A DNA stretch of 26,770 nucleotides from Brevundimonas sp. UBA7534. Lineage in GTDB: Bacteria > Pseudomonadota > Alphaproteobacteria > Caulobacterales > Caulobacteraceae. The position numbers were made by a program, and so were the translations under genes. This document shows positions 1 through 8,022 of the stretch, one piece after another. Position 1 is the first letter of the stretch. Every line of letters starts with the position of its first letter. The stretch is from contig NZ_DLMO01000029.1 in the NCBI RefSeq assembly GCF_002479325.1, forward strand, positions 1 through 26,770, read 5' to 3'. The notes below the pieces were generated by a model. It was not told the DNA's origin. It ran no database searches and saw only the letters and a program-made list of their open reading frames with translations.

Positions 1-1672
1 CGATCTCGGCGTCGACCTCGGCCTGGGTCAGGACGCCTTCCTCGACCAGACGCTTGGAGTAGATCTCGCGCGTGGAGGGCTGCGCCTTGATCTTGGCGTA
101 CATGATCGGCTGGGTGAAGGTCGGATCGTCGCCCTCGTTGTGGCCGAAGCGGCGGTAGCAGAACATGTCCACCACCACGTCCTTGTTGAACTTCTGCCGG
201 TATTCAGTCGCCACCTTGGCGGCGAAGACGACGGCTTCGGGATCGTCGCCGTTCACGTGGAAGATCGGCGCCTGGACCATCAGCGCGACGTCCGACGGAT
301 AGGGCGACGAGCGCGAGTTGCGCGGGCTGGTGGTGAAGCCGATCTGGTTGTTGATGACGAAGTGCAGCGTGCCGCCGGTGCGGTAGCCCTTCAGCCCCAT
401 CAGGGCGAAACATTCCGCGACCACGCCCTGGCCGGCGAAGGCGGCGTCGCCGTGGATCAGCAGCGGCGCGACCTTGGAGCGGTCCAGCGCCCATTCGGCC
501 TCGGGCTTGCCGGCGTTGGCCTCGCGGATGTCGAAGGCCTGTTTGGCGCGCGCCTTGCCCAGGACGACCGGGTTGACGATCTCCAGGTGCGACGGGTTGG
601 CGGTCAGAGACAGGTGGACGTGGTTGCCGTCGAACTCGCGGTTCGAGCTGGCGCCCATGTGATATTTGACGTCGCCCGACCCCTCGATGTCGCTGGGCAC
701 GGCCGAGCCGCCCTGGAACTCGTGGAAGATGACCTTGTAGGGCTTGCCCATCACGGCGGCGAGGACGTTCAGGCGGCCGCGGTGGGCCATGCCCAGCACC
801 ACCTCGTCCACGCCCAGGGCGCCGCCGCGCTTGATGACCTGCTCCAGCGCCGGGACCATGGCCTCGCCGCCGTCCAGGCCGAACCGCTTGGTGCCGGGGA
901 AACGCTTGTGCAGGAAGCGCTCGAACCCTTCGGCTTCGATCAGCTTGTTCAGGATGGCCAGCTTGCCTTCCTTGGTGAAGCCGTTCTGCTCGAACTTGTC
1001 CGGCCCTTCGAAGCGTTCCTGCAGCCAGGATTTCTCCTCCGGCTCGGCGATATGCATGAACTGGATGCCGATATTGCCGCAGTAGGTGCGCTTGAGGATG
1101 TCCAGCACCTCGCGGATCGTGCCGGTCTGCAGGCCCAGCACGCCGTCCAGGAAGATCGGTCGATCCAGGTCGGCGCCCGAGAAGCCGTAGAATTCGGGCG
1201 TCAGCTCGGGGTTCTGAACCGGCGGCTCGATGCCCAGCGGGTCCAGGTTCGCCTGAAGGTGTCCGCGCACGCGATAGGCGCGGATCAGCATCAGGGCGCG
1301 GATGGAATCATGAGCGGCGGCGCGCACGTCGTCCACCGAGACGGCGGCGCCGGCCGAGGCGGCCTGAGGCGCCGGCGCGGCGCCGGGTTTCTTCGGGTCA
1401 GGCTTGGGCGCGGGCCAGCGGCCGTCGAACACGGCTGTCTGCTCGCTGGGTTCGGTGGCGGCGGGGCGGCCCCATCCGCCGGCGGCGGCCGAGGCCTTCA
1501 CGCTGGCGGCGTTGTCGCGAAGTTGGTCGAAGAAGGTGCGCCACTCCGACGAGACCGAGCCTGGATCGTTGGCCCACTTCTCGTGAAGCTCCTCGATATA
1601 GGCCGCGTTCGACCCATAGAGGAAAGAGGTCTCGGCAAAGACCTGGTTCAGCCGACCCGCATCGTCCGCCAT
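1..1672 (-). CDS. sucA: 2-oxoglutarate dehydrogenase E1 component, 3' end cut by window
   Basis: This is the thiamine-diphosphate-dependent E1 subunit of the 2-oxoglutarate dehydrogenase complex, which decarboxylates 2-oxoglutarate and passes the succinyl group to E2 (SucB) in the cytosol. About 557 N-terminal residues are visible. The protein starts MADDAGRLNQVFAETSFLYG, followed by the E1 N-terminal docking segment with YIEELHEKW. The TPP domain shows GDAAFAGQGVVAE, FVINNQIGFTT and YRRFGHNEGDD (H511), all typical of OGDH E1. The family is normally about 930-1000 residues, so the C-terminal transketolase-like part lies to the left of the window. The ATG at 1672 follows AAGGGA about 12 bases upstream. 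It lies downstream of sucCD on the same strand but behind a terminator, with a candidate promoter of its own. Identity is secure. Confidence 0.96.
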   Translation of the reverse strand, partial: MADDAGRLNQVFAETSFLYGSNAAYIEELHEKWANDPGSVSSEWRTFFDQLRDNAASVKASAAAGGWGRPAATEPSEQTAVFDGRWPAPKPDPKKPGAAPAPQAASAGAAVSVDDVRAAAHDSIRALMLIRAYRVRGHLQANLDPLGIEPPVQNPELTPEFYGFSGADLDRPIFLDGVLGLQTGTIREVLDILKRTYCGNIGIQFMHIAEPEEKSWLQERFEGPDKFEQNGFTKEGKLAILNKLIEAEGFERFLHKRFPGTKRFGLDGGEAMVPALEQVIKRGGALGVDEVVLGMAHRGRLNVLAAVMGKPYKVIFHEFQGGSAVPSDIEGSGDVKYHMGASSNREFDGNHVHLSLTANPSHLEIVNPVVLGKARAKQAFDIREANAGKPEAEWALDRSKVAPLLIHGDAAFAGQGVVAECFALMGLKGYRTGGTLHFVINNQIGFTTSPRNSRSSPYPSDVALMVQAPIFHVNGDDPEAVVFAAKVATEYRQKFNKDVVVDMFCYRRFGHNEGDDPTFTQPIMYAKIKAQPSTREIYSKRLVEEGVLTQAEVDAEI

Positions 1673-1730
1673 CGTTCTCGTCAGTCCCTTGGAGCCCTTT
1701 ACGGACACATCTCCGTGAGGGCGCGCCCGT

Positions 1731-1759
1731 CATATAGGCGTCGTTTCTTCATGGGTCAT
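1731..1759 (-). promoter_or_regulatory. Candidate sigma70 promoter for sucA
   Basis: On the minus strand ATGACC (1759-1754) is separated by 17 bases from TATATG (1736-1731), each matching 4 of 6 consensus bases. Transcription would start near 1724 and give a leader of about 52 bases. The position downstream of the sucCD terminator makes a separate sucA promoter likely. It is a sequence-only prediction. Confidence 0.4.
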
Positions 1760-1801
1760 GACCGAAACGGGGCAATTGGGTGAGAAATTGGTCGCAGGCG
1801 C

Positions 1802-1835
1802 AAAGAAAAACGCCCCCGGCGCGAACCGGGGGCGT
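1802..1835 (-). terminator. Intrinsic terminator of sucC-sucD
   Basis: A perfect 10-bp stem (ACGCCCCCGG at 1810-1819 with CCGGGGGCGT at 1826-1835) encloses a 6-base loop. On the minus strand it is followed by TTTTTCTTT (1810-1802). It lies 59 bases past the sucD stop and before sucA, a textbook Rho-independent terminator facing left. Confidence 0.9.
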
Positions 1836-1893
1836 CGATCAATGTCGAAACCGGCATTTTTGATGCGCGGCGCGCGATGGCGCCCGGTTCGCC

Positions 1894-2796
1894 TTAGCCC
1901 TTCAGCACTTCCACCAGCGTCTTGCCCAGGCGCGCCGGCGAAGGCGAGACCTTGATGCCGGCCGATTCCATCGCCGCGATCTTGGATTCCGCATCGCCCT
2001 TGCCGCCCGAGACGACGGCGCCGGCGTGGCCCATGGTGCGGCCCTTGGGCGCGGTGCGGCCCGCGATGAAGCCGGCCATCGGCTTCTTGCGACCCTTCTT
2101 GGCCTCGTCGATCAGGAACTGGGCGGCGTCTTCCTCGGCCGAGCCGCCGATTTCGCCGATCATGATGATGGACTCGGTGGCGTCGTCGGCCAGGAACATC
2201 TCCAGCACGTCGATGAATTCGGTGCCCTTGACCGGGTCGCCGCCGATGCCGACGGCCGTGGTCTGGCCCAGACCTTCGTTGGTGGTCTGGAACACGGCTT
2301 CATAGGTCAGGGTGCCCGAGCGCGAGACGATGCCGACGTTGCCCTTCTTGAAGATGGAGCCCGGCATGATGCCGATCTTGCACTCTTCCGGGGTCAGGAT
2401 GCCCGGGCAGTTCGGGCCCAGCAGACGCGAGTTCGACTTGTCCAGGCGTGCCTTGACGCGGACCATGTCCAGCACCGGGATGCCCTCGGTGATGCAGACG
2501 ATGAACGGGATTTCCGCTTCGATCGCCTCGATGATGGCGTCCGCGGCGCCGGCCGGGGGAACGTAGATGACCGAGGCGTCGGCGCCGGAGCGCTCCTTGC
2601 CCTCTGCGACCGAAGCGAAGATCGGCAGGGTCTCGCCCTTGGAGCCGGTCCAGGTTTCGCCGCCCTTCTTGGGGTGGATGCCGCCGACCATCTGCGTGCC
2701 GTAATAGGCCAGCGCCTGTTCGGTGTGGAAGGTGCCGGTCTTGCCGGTCAGGCCCTGGACCAGGACCTTGGTGTTCTTGTTGACCAGAATGGACAT
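1894..2796 (-). CDS. sucD: Succinate-CoA ligase (ADP/GDP-forming) alpha subunit
   Basis: The alpha subunit of succinyl-CoA synthetase converts succinyl-CoA to succinate with substrate-level phosphorylation in the citric acid cycle, as a partner of SucC. The 300-residue product has the family's usual length. It begins MSILVNKNTKVLVQGLTGKT with the CoA-binding Rossmann fold. GPNCPGI and the phosphohistidine motif GHAGA (H257) follow at the expected places. The ATG at 2796 has no clear Shine-Dalgarno sequence, and it lies 45 bases after the sucC stop, so it is almost certainly cotranscribed with sucC. A strong terminator follows. Nothing unusual is seen in the protein. Confidence 0.97.
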   Translation of the reverse strand: MSILVNKNTKVLVQGLTGKTGTFHTEQALAYYGTQMVGGIHPKKGGETWTGSKGETLPIFASVAEGKERSGADASVIYVPPAGAADAIIEAIEAEIPFIVCITEGIPVLDMVRVKARLDKSNSRLLGPNCPGILTPEECKIGIMPGSIFKKGNVGIVSRSGTLTYEAVFQTTNEGLGQTTAVGIGGDPVKGTEFIDVLEMFLADDATESIIMIGEIGGSAEEDAAQFLIDEAKKGRKKPMAGFIAGRTAPKGRTMGHAGAVVSGGKGDAESKIAAMESAGIKVSPSPARLGKTLVEVLKG

Positions 2797-2841
2797 GTGC
2801 TGCGCTCGAATTCTGTTTGTGTCTGCTGGGCGGTGCGGCGC

Positions 2842-4032
2842 TTAGCCGACCGCCTTCACGATCTTCTGGGCGGCGTCGTCCAGGTCGTCGGCGGCCTGGA
2901 TGGTCAGGCCGGACTCGTTCAGGATTTTCTTGCCCAGCTCGGCGTTGGTGCCTTCCAGACGCACGACCAGCGGCACCTTCAAGCCGACTTCCTTGACCGC
3001 GGCGACCACGCCCTCGGCGATGACGTCGCAGCGCATGATGCCGCCGAAGATGTTGACCAGGATGCCCTCGACCTTGGGGTCGGCGGTGATGATCTTGAAA
3101 GCCGCCGCGACCTTGTCCTTGCCGGCGCCGCCGCCGACGTCGCAGAAGTTGGCCGGCTCCTTGCCGTACAGCTTGATGATGTCCATCGTCGCCATGGCCA
3201 GGCCCGCGCCGTTGACCATGCAGCCGATGTTGCCGTCCAGCGCGACGTAGGCCAGGTCCCACTTGGAGGCCTCGATCTCCTTGGCGTCCTCTTCGGTCTC
3301 GTCGCGCAGTTCCTTCATGTCGTCATGGCGGAACAGGGCGTTGCCGTCGAAGCTGACCTTGGCGTCCAGGACGCGCAGGTGGCCGTCGGTCATGACGATC
3401 AGCGGGTTCACTTCCAGCAGGGCCATGTCCTTGTCGACGAAGGCCTTATAAAGCGCCGGGAACAGGGTCTTGGCGTCCTCGGCGGCCGGGCCGGTCAGGC
3501 CGTAGGCCGAGACGATCTTGGCCGTGTCGGCTTCGGTTACGCCCGTTTCCGGGTCGATGGCGATGGTGACGATCTTTTCGGGCGTGTCGTGGGCGACCGC
3601 CTCGATGTCCATGCCGCCTTCGGTCGAGACGACGAAGGCCACGCGGCCGACCGAGCGGTCGACCAGCAGCGAGCAGTACAGCTCACGGTCGATGTCGGCG
3701 CCGTCCTCGATGTACAGGCGGTTGACCTGCTTGCCGGCGTCGCCCGTCTGGGCGGTGACCAGGGTGTTGCCCAGCATTTCCTTGGCGTGGGCGACGACCT
3801 CTTCGATCGACTTGGCCAGGCGCACGCCGCCCTTGGCGTCGGCGCCCAGTTCCTTGAACTTGCCCTTGCCGCGCCCGCCGGCGTGGATCTGGGACTTCAC
3901 GACATAGAGCGGGCCGGGCAATTGCTTGGCGGCGGCCTCGGCCTGATCGGCCGAGGTGATGGCGACGCCTTGGGCGACCGGGGCGCCAAAGCCCTTCAAG
4001 ACCTGCTTGGCCTGATATTCGTGAATGTTCAT
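2842..4032 (-). CDS. sucC: Succinate-CoA ligase beta subunit
   Basis: The beta subunit of succinyl-CoA synthetase is the nucleotide-binding, ATP-grasp partner of SucD. I place the start at the ATG at 4032, giving MNIHEYQAKQVLKGFGAPVA, the near-invariant SucC N-terminus. A longer reading from a TTG at 4047 adds only five non-conserved residues. The product is 396 residues, close to the family norm. Visible landmarks are KSQIHAGGRGKGKFK in the ATP-grasp region, LEVNPLIV for metal binding, and NIFGGIMRCDVIAEG in the C-terminal ligase domain. It is the first gene of the sucCD unit, with a good promoter just upstream at 4071-4100. No strong Shine-Dalgarno sequence is visible. Confidence 0.97.
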   Translation of the reverse strand: MNIHEYQAKQVLKGFGAPVAQGVAITSADQAEAAAKQLPGPLYVVKSQIHAGGRGKGKFKELGADAKGGVRLAKSIEEVVAHAKEMLGNTLVTAQTGDAGKQVNRLYIEDGADIDRELYCSLLVDRSVGRVAFVVSTEGGMDIEAVAHDTPEKIVTIAIDPETGVTEADTAKIVSAYGLTGPAAEDAKTLFPALYKAFVDKDMALLEVNPLIVMTDGHLRVLDAKVSFDGNALFRHDDMKELRDETEEDAKEIEASKWDLAYVALDGNIGCMVNGAGLAMATMDIIKLYGKEPANFCDVGGGAGKDKVAAAFKIITADPKVEGILVNIFGGIMRCDVIAEGVVAAVKEVGLKVPLVVRLEGTNAELGKKILNESGLTIQAADDLDDAAQKIVKAVG

Positions 4033-4063
4033 GGGGGACCACCGCAACCGCTGCTGGGAAAGT

Positions 4064-4100
4064 TGCGGGGCTTATAGGCCCCCCGCATTCGCAGGTGCAA
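4064..4100 (-). promoter_or_regulatory. Promoter of sucCD with an inverted repeat over the -10
   Basis: On the minus strand TTGCAC (4100-4095) is followed after 18 bases by TATAAG (4076-4071), or after 17 by CTATAA. This is the best sigma70-like match in the window. The -10 sits in the centre of an inverted repeat whose 7-bp arms are TGCGGGG (4064-4070) and CCCCGCA (4081-4087). The start of transcription would fall near 4064, so the repeat is mostly untranscribed and could be an operator instead of an RNA hairpin. The role of the repeat is inferred. Confidence 0.55.
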
Positions 4101-4118
4101 CAGGGGGCGGTCCTGACT

Positions 4119-5489
4119 CTAGTCGACCCAGTCCTTCTTGAGGGTGCGCGAAGCCCCCATCAGCAGGGCCGAAGCCAGCAGATAAAAGCCCATGCCGGTA
4201 TAGATGGCCCAGCGCAGGCTTTCGTCGCCGAAGGTCGGGCGCAGCAGGTCCGACATCCAGCCGAAGTAGAAGATGCCCACGGCGATGCCGAACAGGTTGT
4301 TGATCAGCAGGAACAGGGCCGAGGCGGTGGTGCGCATATTGGCCGGGACCAGATGCTGGACCGAGGCGGTGATCGGCCCCAGCCACGCCAGGTTCAGCCC
4401 CGTGGGGATCAGGAAGATGACAAAGGCCAGGGTCAGGGCGGCCACGCCATTGGCTTCCCCGCCAGGCAAGACGGCGCCGATGATCGCGCCCGAATTCATC
4501 GCCAGCAGGAAGCAGGGCACCGAAATCAGGAAGGCGATGGCGGGCACCAGCGGATACGCCCCGCGCGAGGCCCGGCCCAACCGGTCGGCAATGGCGCCGC
4601 CCAGCCAGATCCCGGTCAGGCCCCCGACCAGGGCGATGCCGGAATAGTACCAGGCCGTTTCCGCCAGGCTCAGGCCGAAGCTGCGCTGGAAAAAGCTGGG
4701 CAGCCAAGCGGCGACGCCGTAGCCGCAGACCGAGGAGGAGGCCGCGCCGAAGGCGAGCAGCCAGAAGCTGGGCTTGGGCAGCAGGGTCTTCAGCACTTGG
4801 CCGAACGGCGGGGCCTTGGGCGGCGCGGCGACCAGGTTGGCGGCGGGGGCGGGCGCGGCGGTCTCCACCGGCACGGGCTCGTCCATGCCGCCGCGCTTGG
4901 GATCGCGCACGGTCAGGCGCAGCAGCGGCGCGGCCAGGACACCCAGAAGGCCGACCACGACGAAGGCCGTTCGCCAACCGTAGGTCGCCGCCAGCAGGCC
5001 GCCGACCAAAGTGCCCGCCGCCGTGCCGATTGGGATGCCAAAGGCGTAGGCCGCCAGCGCCCGCGCGCGCTGCGATTTGGGGAAGTAGTCGGCGATCAGC
5101 GAATAGGCCGGGGCCACGCCGCCCGCCTCGCCGACGCCCACGCCCATGCGGCACAGGAACAGCTGGCCGAACGATCCGGCGACGCCGCACAGGGCGGTGA
5201 ATCCGCTCCAGACCGTCAGGGCCGCTGTCATGATCCAGACGCGGCTGAACCGGTCCGCCAGCCAGGCGATGGGGATGGCCAGGGTGGAATAGAGCAGGGC
5301 GAAAGCCAGGCCGCCCATCAGGCCGAACTGGGCGTCGCTCAGTCCGAACTCGGCCTTCAGCGGCGTGGCCAGGATGCCGACGATCTGCCGGTCCAGGAAG
5401 TTCAGCATGTAGACGAAGATCAGGACCGCCAGGACGTAGTAGCGGTAGCCGGAGGCGGGCGCGGCCTCGCGCGACGGAGCGGTCGTCAT
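4119..5489 (-). CDS. MFS transporter, Spinster-like
   Basis: An inner-membrane major facilitator of 456 residues with the hydrophobic pattern of 12 transmembrane helices. Near the N-terminus LNFLDRQIVGILATPLKAEF and GLSDAQFGL are hallmarks of the Spinster-like branch. ADRFSR is the loop 2-3 MFS motif, and GVGEAGGVAPAYSLIADYFP marks helices 4-5. The central loop (near residues 190-225) is proline/alanine-rich. The ATG at 5489 is preceded by AAGGGA at good spacing. The gene lies downstream of a TonB-dependent receptor on the same strand, a common pairing in Caulobacterales and sphingomonads for taking up larger nutrients, although a terminator lies between them. The substrate cannot be deduced. 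Confidence 0.9.
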   Translation of the reverse strand: MTTAPSREAAPASGYRYYVLAVLIFVYMLNFLDRQIVGILATPLKAEFGLSDAQFGLMGGLAFALLYSTLAIPIAWLADRFSRVWIMTAALTVWSGFTALCGVAGSFGQLFLCRMGVGVGEAGGVAPAYSLIADYFPKSQRARALAAYAFGIPIGTAAGTLVGGLLAATYGWRTAFVVVGLLGVLAAPLLRLTVRDPKRGGMDEPVPVETAAPAPAANLVAAPPKAPPFGQVLKTLLPKPSFWLLAFGAASSSVCGYGVAAWLPSFFQRSFGLSLAETAWYYSGIALVGGLTGIWLGGAIADRLGRASRGAYPLVPAIAFLISVPCFLLAMNSGAIIGAVLPGGEANGVAALTLAFVIFLIPTGLNLAWLGPITASVQHLVPANMRTTASALFLLINNLFGIAVGIFYFGWMSDLLRPTFGDESLRWAIYTGMGFYLLASALLMGASRTLKKDWVD

Positions 5490-5562
5490 CGGCGTTTCCC
5501 TTCGATCTTTCTGGCGATCGTTCTTATCGTGTCAGGGGCGAGCCTAGCCATAAGCCTGGCCC

Positions 5563-5597
5563 GAAAGCAAAGGGCGGCGGCCCTGCGACCGCCGCCC
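5563..5597 (-). terminator. Intrinsic terminator after the TonB-dependent receptor
   Basis: A perfect 9-bp GC stem (5572-5580 with 5589-5597, 8-base loop) is followed on the minus strand by TTTGCTTTC (5571-5563). It lies 20 bases beyond the receptor stop codon and before the MFS start. The broken T tract suggests partial read-through into the MFS gene is possible. Confidence 0.7.
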
Positions 5598-5617
5598 CGT
5601 CGTCATTGCGCGTCGGG

Positions 5618-7846
5618 TCAGAACTTGACCGTCAGGCGGGCCGAATAGGTCGTCGGCGGACCGTAGAAGGCGCTAATCGAGTTGTTGTAGGTCGCGCCGG
5701 GGAAGCTGTAGGCGCCGACCCGGTACCGCACGTCGGTCAGGTTGCGGCCGAACAGGCCGATTTCCCATCGCTCGCTGGGGGCGGTCCAGATCACGCTGGC
5801 GTCGGCCAGGACATAGCCGTCCTGGTCCAGGATGGGATCGGGAATGTCGAACAGGTGGTAGTCCGAGCGATAGGACAGCGAGGGCGTGACCCGCAGCTCG
5901 CCGCCCATGATGTCGCCGCGCCAGGTCATGCCGTAATAGGCCGACCACTCCGGCGAGTTCTGCGGCTCGCGAGAGTCGGAGATGTCGACGGGCGTGCCGG
6001 TGACCAGGGTGATGAACTCGTCGAACTCGTTCTTCAGATAGCCGATCGAGAAGTTCGCGGTGATGTCGTCGGTCAGGAAGGCCGACCCCTCCAGTTCGAA
6101 GCCGTAGATGGTCGAGGCGCCGACGTTGTCGACCACCGAGGCGATGCCGACGGCCGGCGGGGTGGCCACCTGCTGGGTCGTGATCTGCTGGTCCTGGTAG
6201 TCGGAATAGAAGACGGCCGATGCGAACGACAGGCGCCGGTCGAAGGCCGAGCCCTTCAGGCCCAGCTCGTAGGCGGTGACCGTCTCGGGCTGGTAGCCAT
6301 TGACCGTCTGCGGCACCAGGGCGGCGTCGCCGCGCATGTCCCAGCCGCCCGACTTGAAGCCCTGGCTGACCGAGGCGTAACCCGTCAGCTCGTCGCTGAA
6401 GTCGTAGGAGATGCTGGCCCGAGGCGTGAACTTCTCGAAAGTGTCCGACGCCGTGTAATCCGTGCGGACCGCGAACACTGGACGGTCGGCGCCGCCGGTG
6501 AACGGCGTGCGCGTGGCGCCCAGGTAGAACAGGCGCAGGACCGAGGCGTCCTTGTCGTCCCGGGTGTAGCGGCCGCCCAGCGACAGGTGCAGGCGGTCCG
6601 TCAGGTCGTAGCTGAAGTCGGCGAAGGCCGAGAAGGACTGGGTGTCCACCGAACCGGCCGCGGCGATCGACAGGCCCAGGTTTCCGGCGATGGTGTCGAA
6701 GGCGCCCGACGACGTGCCGTCCAGATAGAACAGGCCCGCCACGCCCGACCAGCGGTCGCCGGTGAACAGGGCCTGGAACTCCTGGGTGAACTGATCGTCG
6801 GAATAGAGGGCCGGGATGTCCAGGGTCGGGTTCGGCGTCTCGTCGAAGTCGATGATCGTCTGGGTGTCGCCCGAGCGGTACGCGGTGATCGACTTCAGGG
6901 TGAGCCAGTCGTTGACCCGGTATTCGCCCGTCAGGGAGACGCCCTCGGTGACGACCTTCTGTTCGCCGGTGATGCCGGCGTAGGTGTCGTACTCGCTGGC
7001 CGGCGGGGTCCACAGACCGTCGCTGGAGACCACCTCGCGGTGGCCGTGACGCGGCGCGGAATCGTCTTCCACGCGATCCCAGGCCAGGCGGAAGAACAGG
7101 TCGTCGCTGGGCGTCCATTCCGCGCTGGCGCGATAGGCCATCACGTCCTTGTCGTATTGGTCCTCGCCGGTGAACAGGTTCTCGCCGTAGCCGTCGTGGT
7201 TGTAGCTGGCGACGGCGGCCCCGATGGCGAAGGTGTCGCCGAGGGGCACGGAGCCGGACAGCAGGAAGTTGTGCTCGTCATAGCTGCCGAACTCGGCCCG
7301 TGCGGTCAGGCTGGGATCGCGGTCCAGGCGCCTGGTGACGTACTTGATCGCGCCGCCGATGGTGTTGCGGCCATAGAGGGTGCCCTGCGGGCCGCGAAGC
7401 ACCTCGATGCGCGAGATGTCGAACACGTCCAGCACCGCGCCCTGCGGGCGGGCGACATAGACGTCGTCGATATACAGGCCGACGCCCGGTTCGAAGCCCC
7501 ACAGCGGATCCTGCTGGCCCACGCCGCGGATGAAGCTGATCAGGGTGGAGTTGGAGCCGCGCGCCACCTGAACCGTGGCGTTGGGCGTCTGCTGCTGCAG
7601 GGCGGTGATGTCCACGGCGCCGGTCTGTTCCAGACGCTCGGCGCTCAGGGCCGACACGGCGACCGGCACGTCCTTCAGCTGCTCGTCTCGGCGACGGGCG
7701 GTGACGACGATGTCCTCGACAGTGGCCGTGGACTGATCCGCGTTGGCCGCCTGGGCGACCGCTTCGGCGTCCTGGGCGGCCGAAGCACCCGCAAGCACGC
7801 CCCAGGCCGCGCCGGCCAGCAGCGCGCACTTCACATGACGATTCAT
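5618..7846 (-). CDS. TonB-dependent outer-membrane receptor
   Basis: A 742-residue outer-membrane beta-barrel receptor that uses TonB energy for active uptake. A signal peptide (residues 1 to about 24, ending GASAAQ) is followed by a TonB-box-like stretch VEDIVVTA (43-50). The plug domain shows RGVGQQDPLWGFEPGVGLYI, LDVFDISRIEVLRGPQGTLY and GRNTIGGAIKYVTR. The long barrel has many tyrosine-rich strands and ends SARLTVKF with the terminal phenylalanine used for outer-membrane insertion. The ATG at 7846 follows AGGATC closely. It is divergent from a TetR regulator and upstream of a Spinster-type MFS carrier, implying inducible uptake of some organic compound. No TonB, ExbB or ExbD gene is present here, and the ligand is unknown. 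Confidence 0.95.
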   Translation of the reverse strand: MNRHVKCALLAGAAWGVLAGASAAQDAEAVAQAANADQSTATVEDIVVTARRRDEQLKDVPVAVSALSAERLEQTGAVDITALQQQTPNATVQVARGSNSTLISFIRGVGQQDPLWGFEPGVGLYIDDVYVARPQGAVLDVFDISRIEVLRGPQGTLYGRNTIGGAIKYVTRRLDRDPSLTARAEFGSYDEHNFLLSGSVPLGDTFAIGAAVASYNHDGYGENLFTGEDQYDKDVMAYRASAEWTPSDDLFFRLAWDRVEDDSAPRHGHREVVSSDGLWTPPASEYDTYAGITGEQKVVTEGVSLTGEYRVNDWLTLKSITAYRSGDTQTIIDFDETPNPTLDIPALYSDDQFTQEFQALFTGDRWSGVAGLFYLDGTSSGAFDTIAGNLGLSIAAAGSVDTQSFSAFADFSYDLTDRLHLSLGGRYTRDDKDASVLRLFYLGATRTPFTGGADRPVFAVRTDYTASDTFEKFTPRASISYDFSDELTGYASVSQGFKSGGWDMRGDAALVPQTVNGYQPETVTAYELGLKGSAFDRRLSFASAVFYSDYQDQQITTQQVATPPAVGIASVVDNVGASTIYGFELEGSAFLTDDITANFSIGYLKNEFDEFITLVTGTPVDISDSREPQNSPEWSAYYGMTWRGDIMGGELRVTPSLSYRSDYHLFDIPDPILDQDGYVLADASVIWTAPSERWEIGLFGRNLTDVRYRVGAYSFPGATYNNSISAFYGPPTTYSARLTVKF

Positions 7847-7934
7847 GATCCTAAACCCCTTTGTCGTTTCCAGCCGTTGCCGCTTTTATTCAGCGTTCAA
7901 TGATTTTCTCGAAACTGACCCGCTTTCGCGCCGC

Positions 7935-7963
7935 TGTCAAACCTTTGCGGTGACGCTGCGTCA
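7935..7963. promoter_or_regulatory. Candidate operator between receptor and TetR genes
   Basis: The divergent 176-base region holds TGACGCTGCGTCA (7951-7963), a perfect inverted repeat around a central base. A perfect TTGACA -35 hexamer for the receptor lies on the minus strand at 7940-7935, 10 bases away, though no good -10 follows it. The repeat also lies 24 bases before the -35 of the TetR gene. Local TetR regulators often bind such sites. The assignment is inferred from position. Confidence 0.4.
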
Positions 7964-7987
7964 GGTCATGCGGGTGGCGTGGCGCCG

Positions 7988-8016
7988 TTGCACCGGACGC
8001 GGCCCCCGCCTAAGCG
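7988..8016 (+). promoter_or_regulatory. Promoter of the TetR-LytTR unit, predicted leaderless
   Basis: TTGCAC (7988-7993), 17 bases, then TAAGCG (8011-8016). Exactly six bases separate the -10 from the ATG at 8023, so transcription would begin at or next to the start codon. No Shine-Dalgarno sequence precedes that ATG, which fits a leaderless message. Confidence 0.5.
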
Positions 8017-8022
8017 TTGGGC

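Noticed and set aside
140..1783. Long open frame of 547 codons on the plus strand
   Set aside because: It is the antisense of sucA, whose minus-strand product has clear conserved motifs. In GC-rich DNA the opposite strand is often stop-free.
2026..4077. Open frame of 683 codons on the plus strand
   Set aside because: It lies antisense to sucD and sucC and its product is low-complexity (rich in D, G, R, H, L) with no recognisable domain.
5606..7903. Open frame of 765 codons on the plus strand
   Set aside because: Antisense of the TonB-dependent receptor; composition is that of a shadow frame.
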